A stretch of 51,420 nt of DNA from Mesorhizobium sp. LSJC280B00 (GCF_000502835.1 NZ_AYVL01000004.1:292385-343804); one strand, 5' to 3'. Positions 8,227 through 16,409 are shown, counted from the stretch's first letter. Translations and numbers: made by a program. The notes: a model not told the origin generated them from the sequence alone.

Positions 8227-9126
8227 TCATGCGTTGTCCAGCGCCTTGAACCACTGCACCAGGAAATCGACAAAGACACGAACTTTTGCAGGCAGATAGC
8301 GCCGGTGCGGATAGACGGCGAAAATGCCGCCGCCGGGCAGAATGCGGTCATCCAGCGCAGTCACCAGCTTGCCGCTTTCGATGTCGGGCGCGGCGATGAA
8401 ATCCGGCAGGATGGAAAATCCCAATCCAGCGACGGCGGCCGCCCTCGCCGCCATCGGGCTGTTGACCTCGATCGGGCCAGAGACCGAAACACTCACCGTA
8501 TCGGCACCGTCGCCCTTGAACGGCCAGTTGGTGAGCCAGCGGCCATTGGTGTCGATGATGCAGGGCACGCGGGCAAGGTCTTGCGCCCTGACCGGCATGC
8601 CGTGCTTGGCGATCAGTTCGGGAGACGCGCAAAGCCGTACCGAAAATGGCGCCAGGCGCCTGGCGATCAGCGAGGAATTTTCCAGCCGCGAAATGCGCAC
8701 CGCCAGATCGAAGCCCTCCTCGACCAGATCGACGAAACGGTCGTCGAGATGGATGTCGAGCACGATGTCGGGATGCTGCTTGGCGAAATCGATCAGCGAC
8801 TGGCCGATCGGCGCGTCGGCAAACGTGCGCGGCGCCGACAGCTTGATCCTGCCGCGCACGTCGCCGGAGGATTCGCGCACCGCATCGGCAAGGCTGTCGA
8901 CCTCGCGCACGATCTCCGAGGCGCGCCGGTAATAGGTGTGGCCGGCCTCGGTCAGGGAAAACTGCCTGGTGGTGCGGTTGAGCAGCAGCGCGCCGAGCTC
9001 GTCCTCCAGCTCGCGCACATATTTCGACAATAGCGCCTTCGAGCGGCCGATCTTGCGCGCCGCCGCCGAAAAGCCTTCGGCCTCGACCACGTCGATGAAG
9101 GCGCGCATGCGGGTCAGCGTATCCAT
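8227..9126 (-). CDS. LysR-family transcriptional regulator
   Basis: A 299-residue LysR regulator. The winged helix-turn-helix occupies residues 1-60 ('FIDVVEAEGFSAAARKIGRSKALLSKYVRELEDELG'), followed by a linker helix and the two-lobed effector domain ending 'YLPAKVRVFVDFLVQWF', as in the CrgA/AphB-like subgroup. AAGGAGG precedes the ATG at 9126. The amidase stop codon is only 1 nt upstream (TGACATG), so the regulator is translated as the second gene of an amidase-lysR operon. It therefore probably controls its own operon or other targets rather than a divergent gene. Confidence 0.9.
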   Translation of the reverse strand: MDTLTRMRAFIDVVEAEGFSAAARKIGRSKALLSKYVRELEDELGALLLNRTTRQFSLTEAGHTYYRRASEIVREVDSLADAVRESSGDVRGRIKLSAPRTFADAPIGQSLIDFAKQHPDIVLDIHLDDRFVDLVEEGFDLAVRISRLENSSLIARRLAPFSVRLCASPELIAKHGMPVRAQDLARVPCIIDTNGRWLTNWPFKGDGADTVSVSVSGPIEVNSPMAARAAAVAGLGFSILPDFIAAPDIESGKLVTALDDRILPGGGIFAVYPHRRYLPAKVRVFVDFLVQWFKALDNA

Positions 9127-9127
9127 G

Positions 9128-10327
9128 TCATGCGCCTCCTTGGTGGGCCGAAAGGATGCGGGCGGCCAGCGCAATCAGCTGCCGGTCGCGGTTCTTCGGG
9201 CCGAGCAGCGAAAGACCGAACGGCGCCCCGTCGACCTTGCCGAGCGGCAGCGTGATTTGCGGAAAGCCGGACAGGCCGGAAAGACACAGCAATCTCAGCG
9301 CGCGCTCGCGATAGGTCTGCAAATCGTCGAATGATGCGGCCTTGAGCGGCGCGGCACCCGGAACGGTCGGAAGCACAAGAACGCCGTCGTCGCCAAGCAG
9401 GCCGGCCAGTTCGAGGCGAAACGAACCGCGACGTTCCGTTTCGTGCTGCGCGGTTGCCGGGCCGACGGTCGCGCCATGCTCGAAGCGCTCCTTGACGCCG
9501 GGTCCCAGCATGCGGTCGCCGCCAGCGATCCAGGCGCCGTGGCTTTGCCAGGCTTCATAGCCTTGCAGCTTGCGGAAGCACCAATAAAGATCGTCAGTGG
9601 AATGCGACAGCGGGCCAACGCTGCGCGGCGCGCCCAGCACCGAAGCGACACTGCGGACCATGGCGCGATATTCCTCGGCCTCCAGCGGGCCGAGCACGAG
9701 GCTGTCCAGCGCGTCGAGGGCAAGAGGGCGTACCAGTTCGTGGCGGTGCGGATCGTCGCCGAGCAGCACCGTGCCGACCTTTTCGTAGGTGACGATATCC
9801 CTGGCAAACCAGCCGAACGTGTCCAGCGAAGGCGCCAGCGGCATGGCGCCGTCGAGCGAAATGCGGCCATGCGTGGTCCTGAGGCCGATCAGGCCGCAGA
9901 AGCTTGCCGGCGCACGGATCGAGCCGCCGGTGTCGGAGCCGGTGGCGATATCGGCCAGCCCGCCGGCGACTGCAGAAGCAGAACCCGAGGACGAGCCGCC
10001 GGTGACGCGGTCGGGTGCCGCCGGATTGATCGGCGATGGGAAATGCGCGTTCAGCCCCAGCAGGGAAAAGGCGAGTTCGTCGGTCTGCGTCTTGCCGACG
10101 AAGCGGGCGCCCGAATCAAGCAGCGTCTGGACGGCCGGCGCGGTGGCCGTGGCCGGCGAGGCTTCGCGGTATTTCTGCGGATTGCCGCAACCGGTGCGGT
10201 AGCCGGCGACGTCGAAGATATCCTTGACGGCCAACCGCAAGCCGGCAAGCGGGCCGGATTGCGCATTGGTAACAGGGACTTGATCAAGATCGAGAAAAGC
10301 GTTCAGCGGGCCGCGAGTGCCTGTCAT
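9128..10327 (-). CDS. Amidase signature family enzyme
   Basis: A 399-residue amidase of the Ser-cisSer-Lys type, hydrolysing an amide bond of an unknown substrate. The catalytic lysine is in 'LAVKDIFDV' (about K35), the cis-serine in 'GGSSSGSASAVAGG' (110-112), and the nucleophile in 'GSDTGGSIRAPASFCGLIG' (about S134). The protein is shorter than GatA (about 490) and no gatB/gatC is adjacent, so it is a stand-alone amidase. ATG at 10327 is used; another in-frame ATG at 10360 has an AGAAGAAC stretch upstream and adds 11 residues, so the start is uncertain. Divergent from the decarboxylase transcription unit. Confidence 0.85.
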   Translation of the reverse strand: MTGTRGPLNAFLDLDQVPVTNAQSGPLAGLRLAVKDIFDVAGYRTGCGNPQKYREASPATATAPAVQTLLDSGARFVGKTQTDELAFSLLGLNAHFPSPINPAAPDRVTGGSSSGSASAVAGGLADIATGSDTGGSIRAPASFCGLIGLRTTHGRISLDGAMPLAPSLDTFGWFARDIVTYEKVGTVLLGDDPHRHELVRPLALDALDSLVLGPLEAEEYRAMVRSVASVLGAPRSVGPLSHSTDDLYWCFRKLQGYEAWQSHGAWIAGGDRMLGPGVKERFEHGATVGPATAQHETERRGSFRLELAGLLGDDGVLVLPTVPGAAPLKAASFDDLQTYRERALRLLCLSGLSGFPQITLPLGKVDGAPFGLSLLGPKNRDRQLIALAARILSAHQGGA

Positions 10328-10424
10328 GCGTTCGATATCCGGGTGTGCTTGCCGCAGCATTGTTCTTCTGGTCCCGCAGCATTGTTCGATGCCACAAATT
10401 TTACAACCTGCGATACGATTTTTA

Positions 10425-10453
10425 TTGATTGTGAAATCTTTCGATCTTATATC
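10425..10453 (+). promoter_or_regulatory. Candidate sigma-70 promoter of the decarboxylase
   Basis: TTGATT (10425-10430) and TATATC (10448-10453) are separated by exactly 17 bp in the only AT-rich stretch of the amidase/decarboxylase intergenic region. Transcription would start near 10460, giving a leader of about 430 nt. Confidence 0.6.
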
Positions 10454-10459
10454 GCGCTT

Positions 10460-10889
10460 GCCCAAAGTCGCACGTGCCTGTGGGTGTCCGCCGATCCTCG
10501 AATGGTGAGGGCAATCGGTAAGGTAACTGGAGCCAACCCCTCCAGTCGGTTTAGCGGCCAACCGCCAACCGAGGACACCTTGAAGCAACGACGGTGCGGG
10601 CCTTTCTGGTGTTCTGCCGGTCGTCCAAAGACCGGGGTTACTGAAGAGGCACACCTTCATTGCCGGCAGTGCGGACGGGTCTCCCATCCAAGCCAAGGCA
10701 GACAAAGCGAACCGAGGCCGGGCAAGGCCAAGGTTCACCGCCGCGAGACGGCGCTTCATGGTTCCGGGGTCTCCACCGGCTGGTTCCATGGATTTCCGTC
10801 CCGCCTTTGTCCACCGCGTGTTCGCGAGGCCGAGAGCCCGCGTCCGCAAGCCTTTGTGCGCGCCGAAAGGCGCTGATGGAGAGACCCCG
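10460..10889 (+). promoter_or_regulatory. speF-type structured 5' leader of ornithine decarboxylase
   Basis: About 430 nt between the promoter and the decarboxylase ATG hold no convincing gene but many helices, for example ACTGGAG/CTCCAGT at 10526-10532 and 10540-10546, and CCGGTC/GACCGG near 10618-10635. Alphaproteobacterial ornithine decarboxylase genes carry a conserved cis-regulatory RNA of about this length (speF element, Rfam RF00518), and position and size match. Assignment rests on context and remembered consensus, not a covariance search. Leader boundaries are approximate. Confidence 0.7.
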
Positions 10890-12023
10890 ATGGCTACCCA
10901 GCGCATCCTTGACTTTCTCGCCACCCGACGTCCGAACGGCCCGTGCCTCGTCGTCGACCTCGATGTCGTGCGCGACAATTTCCGCGCCTTCGAGAAGGCG
11001 CTTCCCGATTCCAAGATCTACTATGCGGTGAAAGCAAATCCGGCGCCGGAAATCCTGCGCCTGCTTGCTGCGATGGGCTCGTCCTTCGACACCGCTTCCG
11101 TTGCCGAAGTCGAGATGGCGATGGACGCCGGTGCGCCGGCGGACCGCATCTCCTTCGGCAACACCATCAAGAAGGAGCGCGACATCCAGCGCGCCTACCA
11201 GCTCGGCATCCGGCTGTTTGCGGTGGACTGCGTCGAGGAGGTCGAGAAGATCGCCCGCGTCGCTCCCGGCGCCCGTGTGTTCTGCCGCGTCCTGACCGAC
11301 GGCGAGGGTGCCGAATGGCCGCTGTCGCGCAAGTTCGGCTGTGTGCCGGCGATGGCGGTCGACGTGCTGCGCCATGCCAGGGCGCTCGGCCTCGACGCCC
11401 ATGGCGTATCATTCCATGTCGGCTCGCAGCAGACCGACCTGACCGCCTGGGATCGCGCGCTGGCCGACGCCAAGAAGGTGTTCGCGACGCTGGCCGACGA
11501 AGGCATCGTGCTGAAGATGGTCAATATGGGCGGCGGCTTCCCGACCCGCTATCTCAGGGATGTGCCGGTGGCGCAGGCCTATGGCCAGGCGATCTTCTCG
11601 GCGCTCAGGAAGCATTTCGGCAACGCCATCCCCGAGACGATCATCGAGCCGGGCCGCGGCATGGTCGGCAATGCCGGGGTGATCAAGTCGGAGGTCGTGC
11701 TGATCTCGAAGAAGGCCGATAACGACAATGTGCGCTGGGTGTTCCTCGACATCGGCAAGTTCGGCGGTCTTGCCGAGACCATGGACGAGGCGATCCGCTA
11801 TCCGATCGTCACCGCGCATGACGGCAGCGAGACCGCGCCTTGCGTGCTCGCCGGCCCGACCTGCGATTCGGCCGACGTGATGTACGAAAAGACGCCGTAC
11901 CCGCTGCCCTTATCGCTGACCATCGGCGACGAGGTGCTGATCGAGGGCACCGGCGCCTACACGACGACCTACGCCTCGGTCGCCTTCAACGGCTTCGAGC
12001 CTCTCCGATCCTACGTGATCTGA
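10890..12023 (+). CDS. Ornithine/lysine decarboxylase, fold-type III
   Basis: A 377-residue PLP enzyme of the eukaryote-like ornithine decarboxylase family, making putrescine (and possibly cadaverine). The PLP lysine is K48 in 'YYAVKANPAPEIL', the phosphate-binding 'EPGRGMVG' lies at about 253-260, and the catalytic cysteine of the partner active site is C325 in 'GPTCDSADVMYE'. Length matches alphaproteobacterial members (about 377). Ornithine versus lysine preference cannot be read with certainty. It sits behind the long structured leader, which implies polyamine- or ornithine-responsive control. Functionally it connects to the polyamine uptake and deacetylation genes at 33.5-40.3 kb. Confidence 0.92.
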   Translation: MATQRILDFLATRRPNGPCLVVDLDVVRDNFRAFEKALPDSKIYYAVKANPAPEILRLLAAMGSSFDTASVAEVEMAMDAGAPADRISFGNTIKKERDIQRAYQLGIRLFAVDCVEEVEKIARVAPGARVFCRVLTDGEGAEWPLSRKFGCVPAMAVDVLRHARALGLDAHGVSFHVGSQQTDLTAWDRALADAKKVFATLADEGIVLKMVNMGGGFPTRYLRDVPVAQAYGQAIFSALRKHFGNAIPETIIEPGRGMVGNAGVIKSEVVLISKKADNDNVRWVFLDIGKFGGLAETMDEAIRYPIVTAHDGSETAPCVLAGPTCDSADVMYEKTPYPLPLSLTIGDEVLIEGTGAYTTTYASVAFNGFEPLRSYVI

Positions 12024-12116
12024 GGGCTTCGGCTTTCAGATCACCCGGTGCGGGCGACAGATCGTCCGCTTCGGTTCGCCTGTGGAACAGATCTCCGCTC
12101 GCCAGGGATTGCGGAC

Positions 12117-12848
12117 ATGGACATTGTAGATTTCATTGTTGAAGGCGCCGCAGGAATCTCCCCGCTCGAGGGGGAGATGTCGCCAAAGGCGACAGAGGGG
12201 GTCGCCGCGCGTGAAGCGCCGGCCTCCCACGGTCTAAGAGAGGTCGCAGCAGCCGAACCGACCCCCTCTGGCCGCTTCGCGGCCGTCTCCCCCTCGAGGG
12301 GGGAGATTGCTGGCGCCTTTGTCATCACTGCAGAAACCGCCGCCGACGTTGGCGCTCGCGAGGCTTTGCTCGATCGCGCCATGGGGCCGAAGCGCCGGAA
12401 GAAGTCGTCGGAAAAGCTGCGGCGCGGCCGCCGGCCTTCGGAGGGCCTGGCCTTTGTCGCGCGCGATGCGTCGGGCACTGTTGCCGGCACGGTGCGGCTG
12501 TGGGACGTGGTGCTGGGCGAGGGCGGCACGGCAGCTCTGCTGCTCGGCCCGCTTGCGGTCGACCCGGCGCTGAAAAATGCCGGCATCGGCTCGGCGCTGA
12601 TGCGCCATGCGGTCACTGAGGCCGAGCGGCTTGGCCATGCGGCGATCCTGCTGGTCGGCGACGCGCCCTATTACGAGCGCTTCGGGTTTTCGGCCGCAAA
12701 GACCGGCTCGCTGGCCATGCCGGGGCCTTACGAGCGGCACCGCCTGCTGGCGCGGGAACTGGTTGTCGGCGCGCTCGACGGCGCGCAAGGCACGCTGAAG
12801 GCGGCAGGGCGCAAGCTGAAGGCGCAGGGGCTGCCGCTCGCTGCCTGA
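12117..12848 (+). CDS. GNAT N-acetyltransferase with in-frame repeat insertion
   Basis: A 243-residue YhbS-like GNAT protein. The conserved fold runs from 'ETAADVGAREALLDRAMG' through 'LLLGPLAVDPALKNAGIGSALMRHAVTEA' (acetyl-CoA loop) to 'HAAILLVGDAPYYERFGFSAAKTGSLAMPGPYERHRLLAREL'. The first 13 residues (MDIVDFIVEGAAG) are separated from the fold by about 51 residues encoded entirely by a palindromic repeat (12155-12308), including 'ISPLEGEMSPKATEG' and 'SPSRGEI'. The frame is kept across the repeat. ATG at 12117 has AGGGA upstream. If translation really starts here the enzyme carries a Pro/Gly/Glu-rich N-terminal insert; internal initiation after the repeat is the alternative, though no good start is visible there before residue 86. 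Confidence 0.75.
   Translation: MDIVDFIVEGAAGISPLEGEMSPKATEGVAAREAPASHGLREVAAAEPTPSGRFAAVSPSRGEIAGAFVITAETAADVGAREALLDRAMGPKRRKKSSEKLRRGRRPSEGLAFVARDASGTVAGTVRLWDVVLGEGGTAALLLGPLAVDPALKNAGIGSALMRHAVTEAERLGHAAILLVGDAPYYERFGFSAAKTGSLAMPGPYERHRLLARELVVGALDGAQGTLKAAGRKLKAQGLPLAA
12155..12308. repeat. Palindromic repeat inside a coding sequence
   Basis: The ends are AATCTCCCC and GGGGAGATT, with matching inner blocks CTCGAGGGGGAGA / TCTCCCCCTCGAG, GAGGGGGTC / GACCCCCTC and GCGGC-rich loops, so the 154 bp could fold as one long hairpin. It belongs to the same style of interspersed element as 6167-6305 but not the same sequence. It is open in the GNAT frame. GGCGCC occurs a few bases outside both ends. 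Confidence 0.8.
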
Positions 12849-12858
12849 TGGTTCGAAG

Positions 12859-12888
12859 CAAGCCGCCCGCCCATCGCGCGGCGGCTTG
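12859..12888. terminator. Stem-loop between convergent genes
   Basis: A perfect 9-bp stem CAAGCCGCC / GGCGGCTTG with a 12-nt loop, between the stops of the GNAT (+) and SCP2 (-) genes. There is only a short T-run, so termination is probable but may not be fully intrinsic. Confidence 0.6.
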
Positions 12889-12903
12889 TTTCACCTCAAG
12901 TGC

Positions 12904-13188
12904 TCAGCCGATCAGTTGGCTGAGCGCCATGGCGACGCTCATGTCGCCTTCGACCTTTATCTTGCCGGACATGAAGGCCATGGTCGGGTTGAGATCGCCT
13001 GATATCAGCGAGTCCAAATCGTCGAGCGACAGCTTTATGGTGCAATCGGCCGGCGCATCGGTGGTCGATACATCGGCGCCGTCGATGACGACGACGCCGT
13101 CGCTGCCGGTGTCGAATTTCACGGAGCGATCGAACCCGGCACTCGCCACGCGCGACCTGATCTTGTCGGCAATCTCCTGAACGCTCAT
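12904..13188 (-). CDS. SCP2 sterol-binding domain protein
   Basis: A 94-residue stand-alone SCP2 fold, with the expected 'IKLSLDDLDSLISGDLNPTMAFMSGKIKVEGDMSVAMALSQLI' core. Bacterial SCP2 proteins bind lipids or acyl chains in a hydrophobic tunnel; a specific ligand cannot be named. AGGAGAA precedes the ATG at 13188. It is monocistronic. A perfect palindrome of the acyl-CoA-catabolism regulator style lies about 107 bp upstream (13295-13312), consistent with control by fatty-acid or branched-chain amino-acid degradation signals. Confidence 0.88.
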   Translation of the reverse strand: MSVQEIADKIRSRVASAGFDRSVKFDTGSDGVVVIDGADVSTTDAPADCTIKLSLDDLDSLISGDLNPTMAFMSGKIKVEGDMSVAMALSQLIG

Positions 13189-13294
13189 GGCGGTTCTCCT
13201 CGTCTCGTTGCGTTTGTCGCGCGCCGGCGCTTCGACCTGGCCGAAGTCGCATGCCTGGTTTTACAGCCACGGTCGCTGGCGCATATAGCTTTGG

Positions 13295-13312
13295 GTTGAC
13301 GTTTACGTCAAC
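13295..13312. promoter_or_regulatory. Perfect palindrome, candidate LiuR-like operator
   Basis: GTTGACGT-TT-ACGTCAAC, an 8-2-8 perfect inverted repeat in the region between SCP2 and the CLC gene. It resembles the TTGACGTNNACGTCAA-like sites of MerR-family LiuR regulators of branched-chain amino-acid and fatty-acid catabolism in proteobacteria. The regulator is not in this window. Confidence 0.5.
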
Positions 13313-13362
13313 GCGGTTCCCCGAGCTGAGGATGGGCTTTATCGCCGCAGCATCACGCGGGC

Positions 13363-15240
13363 ATGACACCTCGGCGGCCTGCATGTTGCCATGCGATGTT
13401 GCCGAGGGTATCAGGCACCCACGAATATCGGCGAGCCGCCCCGGTGCTTTCCAGAAACGAACCGCCCAGAAACGAACCGCAAGTCTATGCCCGCCGGTTG
13501 CGCGCGGTGCTGATCAGATCGATCCCGCTGCTCGAGGCGCGCGGTATTGCCGTCGTCATTCTGGCTGCCCTGGTCGGGGTGATGGCGGGTGCGCTGGTCA
13601 CCGGCATGAGCGGACTGGTGCAGGTCCTGCATGGGCTTATGTTCGGCGTTCAGCCCGGCGGTCGGCTTTCGGCGATGTTTTCGCTGCAAAGGCCGGAGCA
13701 GGCGCTGATACCGGCGATCGGCGGCATCCTGCTCGGGCTGACGGTGATCTGGCTGAGAAAGCGGAAGTTCCGCACGCCGGTCGATCCGATCGAAGCCAAC
13801 GCGCTTTACGGCGGCCGCATGTCGCTGACCGACACCTTCATAATCGCCGGGCAGACGATGATCTCGAGCGGCTTCGGCGCTTCGGTCGGGCTCGAGGCCG
13901 GCTATACGCAGGTGGGTTCGGGCCTGGCGTCGCGGCTGGCGCGCTTGTTCAGGCTGCGCCGCAACGATGTCCGCATCCTCGTCGGCTGCGGTGCCGCCGG
14001 CGCGATCGCCGCCGCCTTCGACGCGCCGCTGACCGGCGCCTTCTACGGTTTCGAGCTAGTCATCGGCATCTACTCGGTCGCCAATGTTGCGCCGGTGATG
14101 GCCGCCGCGATCTCGGCCTCGCTGACCGCAGAGGTGTTCGGCGGCGTGCCGTTTCCGCTGGAGCTCGCCGGTCTGCCGCAGCTCACCGTCAGCCAGTATT
14201 TGCCGTTCATGCTGCTCGGGCTTCTGGGCGGCGGTGCTTCCATCGCCATCATGCATCTGGTGAGCCTGATCGAGCGCCTCTTTGCCCGGCTGTCGATCGA
14301 CGCCTCGCTGCGCCCCGCCATCGGCGGCGTGATGGTCGGGCTGCTGGGGCTGGTCACGCCGCAGGTCCTGTCCAGCGGCCATGGCGCGCTGCACCGCGAA
14401 TTCGCGATGAATTACGGGCTGGCCGTGGTGGCCAGCGTCTTCGTGCTGAAGCTGGCGGCCTCGGCGATCTCGCTCGGCTCCGGCTTCCGCGGCGGCTTGT
14501 TCTTTGCCTCGCTGTTTCTCGGCGCGCTGCTCGGCAAGATGTTTGCCGGCGCGATGGCATTCGTCTCGCCGGCGACCGGCATCGACCCTGCCGTCGCCGC
14601 CGTCGTCGGCATGACCTCGCTCGCCGTCGGCGTCGTCGGCGGCCCGTTGACGATGACCTTCCTGGCGCTGGAATCGACCCGCGACCTGACGCTGACCGGC
14701 GTGGTGCTGGCCGCCTCGCTCATGGCGGCGATCCTGGTGCGCGAAACGTTCGGCTATTCCTTCTCGACATGGCGCTTTCACCTGCGCGGCGAAACGATCC
14801 GCAGCGCCCATGATGTCGGCTGGATGCGCAGCCTGACTGTCGGCTCGATGATGCGAAAGGATGTCCGCACCATCGACGCCTCGACGACGCTTGCGGAATT
14901 CCGCAAGCAGGTGCCGCTCGGTGCCTCGCAGCGCGTCATCGCGGTTGACGCCGACCTGCATTATGTCGGCGTGCTGATCGTCGCCGAATTGCACAGCCAT
15001 TTGTCGGATGACGAGATGCCGGTGCTGTCCTTCGCCAAATTCAGGGATGCGGTGCTGGTGCCGAGCATGAACGTGCAATCGGCGGCCGAGACCTTCCAGC
15101 GCGCCGGCGCCGAGGAATTGGCGGTGGTCGAGGATTTCACCGACCGCAAGGTGGTCGGGCTGTTGACCGAAGGCCACCTGATGCGGCGCTATGCCGAGGA
15201 ACTCGACAAGGCGCGGCGCGATCTGTCGGGCGAGGGGTAG
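13363..15240 (+). CDS. CLC-family chloride channel/antiporter with CBS domains
   Basis: Up to 625 residues. The membrane part (about 58-470) has the CLC order, with 'GFGASVGLEAGYTQ' holding the gating glutamate (about E178), 'GCGAAGAIAAAFDAPLTGAFYGFEL' (helix F-like region) and 'SGFRGGLFFASLFLGALLGK'. The canonical GREGP motif is replaced by G-L-E-A-G, so ion selectivity is uncertain. A pair of CBS domains (about 490-620, 'VGSMMRKDVRTIDASTTLAEF' and 'EELAVVEDFTDRKVVGLLTEGHLMRRY') forms the cytoplasmic regulatory tail. The start is uncertain: ATG at 13363 and 13396 and GTG at 13444 are all in frame, none with a strong Shine-Dalgarno. A 15-bp tandem duplication lies in the N-terminal region (13451-13480). 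Confidence 0.85.
   Translation: MTPRRPACCHAMLPRVSGTHEYRRAAPVLSRNEPPRNEPQVYARRLRAVLIRSIPLLEARGIAVVILAALVGVMAGALVTGMSGLVQVLHGLMFGVQPGGRLSAMFSLQRPEQALIPAIGGILLGLTVIWLRKRKFRTPVDPIEANALYGGRMSLTDTFIIAGQTMISSGFGASVGLEAGYTQVGSGLASRLARLFRLRRNDVRILVGCGAAGAIAAAFDAPLTGAFYGFELVIGIYSVANVAPVMAAAISASLTAEVFGGVPFPLELAGLPQLTVSQYLPFMLLGLLGGGASIAIMHLVSLIERLFARLSIDASLRPAIGGVMVGLLGLVTPQVLSSGHGALHREFAMNYGLAVVASVFVLKLAASAISLGSGFRGGLFFASLFLGALLGKMFAGAMAFVSPATGIDPAVAAVVGMTSLAVGVVGGPLTMTFLALESTRDLTLTGVVLAASLMAAILVRETFGYSFSTWRFHLRGETIRSAHDVGWMRSLTVGSMMRKDVRTIDASTTLAEFRKQVPLGASQRVIAVDADLHYVGVLIVAELHSHLSDDEMPVLSFAKFRDAVLVPSMNVQSAAETFQRAGAEELAVVEDFTDRKVVGLLTEGHLMRRYAEELDKARRDLSGEG
13451..13480. repeat. 15-bp perfect tandem duplication in CLC N-terminus
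   Basis: CCAGAAACGAACCGC occurs twice back to back (13451-13465, 13466-13480). In the CLC frame it gives RNEP-PRNEP. It preserves frame and lies before the first membrane helix. Confidence 0.85.
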
Positions 15241-15313
15241 CCGCGTCCTGTCGCGATAGCGATGCGACACACATGTCGGCTGCTGCGTAAGGAGGGCTCA
15301 CGTCAACGGCCCG

Positions 15314-16309
15314 CTAATCGCCGGCTCCGAAATCCGATTGCGCGAACTGCCTTCTTCCTTGTGGAAATGTCTTGAAGAAAAGAGCGTCGGGAACCGCCTT
15401 GATTACTTTTGCGATCACGGCGGTCGCGAGCACGGCAAACGCTAGGCGACCGAAAAGCACGCTCGTAACATCAGCGCCAAGTGTGACAACGACCAACGTA
15501 TCCTCAATGAGGCTATGGGCAAAACCCATGAACACGCAGGCGAGGAATATCTGACGCGGCTCCGCGCTAGGCGTGCGCGCCTCGCGGATCAGCAGTCCTG
15601 CGCCATAGGAAATCCCGAGAAACAGGCCAACAGCGGCGAAAGGTACCGTCTGCTTTTCGATGCCGGCGAGCCGAAAGAGCGGTGCAAGCCCTCTGTTCAT
15701 CCACTCCAAAATGCCCGACATCTTGAGAAGCTCGATCACCCAGCTCAGCGCAAGCAGAACAACGAGCATGATGCCCAGGGTTTTGAGCGTACCCAGGAGA
15801 AAGCCGCCCCAGTCGGTGCTTTCATTCGTCGGCATCCACGCTGGCTTCACCCGTCCTGACAGCCATCCGGTCACGGTGAATATCTGATGCAGAAGGACAG
15901 CAAAGACCAAACCCCCGCCAATACGAAGCGCCGCGGTGACCAGGAAGCTCGGCCCGGCCCTCTGAATGATCCGTTGCTCGATCGGAATGGCATGTGCAAA
16001 CAGCAAGAGAGCCGAAAGAACCGTCATGTCGGCAGTGCTGAGCGCCGAAACCGGAACCAAGGTGAATACGATCACAAGCGCGCCCCAGATCCCGACCAGC
16101 AATCCCGTCAGCCAGGCAAAGGCGAGTTCAGGTGGCAACCCCACCTGCAACATGAGCGGGGAGAAGAACGGAGAAATCGCCTGGATGACGCCAAGGTCCT
16201 GCAGCAGCCGCGTGGCAATCGCAACCGGAACGATCACGCGAACCAGTTCCCAATAGATTTCAAGCGTCTCCAATGTCTTGCGATAGAAGGCGGCGCAAAT
16301 TGCCATCAT
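15314..16309 (-). CDS. Gate/nucleoside-recognition domain membrane protein
   Basis: A 331-residue polytopic membrane protein with about eight hydrophobic segments. It resembles the 'nucleoside recognition' Gate-domain family (related to SpmA/SpmB and the FeoB core): '[49 protein letters not shown]' near the N-terminus and a second, related half '[50 protein letters not shown]', an internal duplication typical of the family. It probably transports a small solute, unknown. It is divergent from the Lrp/AsnC gene at 16410 with a 100-bp shared region, so it is the likely Lrp target and the ligand may be an amino acid. Confidence 0.75.
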   Translation of the reverse strand: MMAICAAFYRKTLETLEIYWELVRVIVPVAIATRLLQDLGVIQAISPFFSPLMLQVGLPPELAFAWLTGLLVGIWGALVIVFTLVPVSALSTADMTVLSALLLFAHAIPIEQRIIQRAGPSFLVTAALRIGGGLVFAVLLHQIFTVTGWLSGRVKPAWMPTNESTDWGGFLLGTLKTLGIMLVVLLALSWVIELLKMSGILEWMNRGLAPLFRLAGIEKQTVPFAAVGLFLGISYGAGLLIREARTPSAEPRQIFLACVFMGFAHSLIEDTLVVVTLGADVTSVLFGRLAFAVLATAVIAKVIKAVPDALFFKTFPQGRRQFAQSDFGAGD

Positions 16310-16383
16310 GCTGCTCCATCATTCCTGGAGCCGTCTGAGTAGCGTGAGACGCTTCGCATTTGTGGTCAAAGTTTGCGATTCCG

Positions 16384-16398
16384 TGCAATAAAATTGCA
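16384..16398. promoter_or_regulatory. Perfect palindrome before the Lrp gene
   Basis: TGCAAT-AAA-ATTGCA, a 6-3-6 perfect inverted repeat with AT-rich centre, 12 bp upstream of the Lrp ATG and in the shared region with the divergent membrane gene. Lrp/AsnC proteins bind 15-bp sites of this geometry, so autoregulation is likely. Confidence 0.6.
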
Positions 16399-16409
16399 AC
16401 GCACCGACG

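Noticed and set aside
10638..11402. Minus-strand ORF over the speF-type leader and decarboxylase
   Set aside because: It overlaps a well-supported decarboxylase and leader, has no motifs and no ribosome site.
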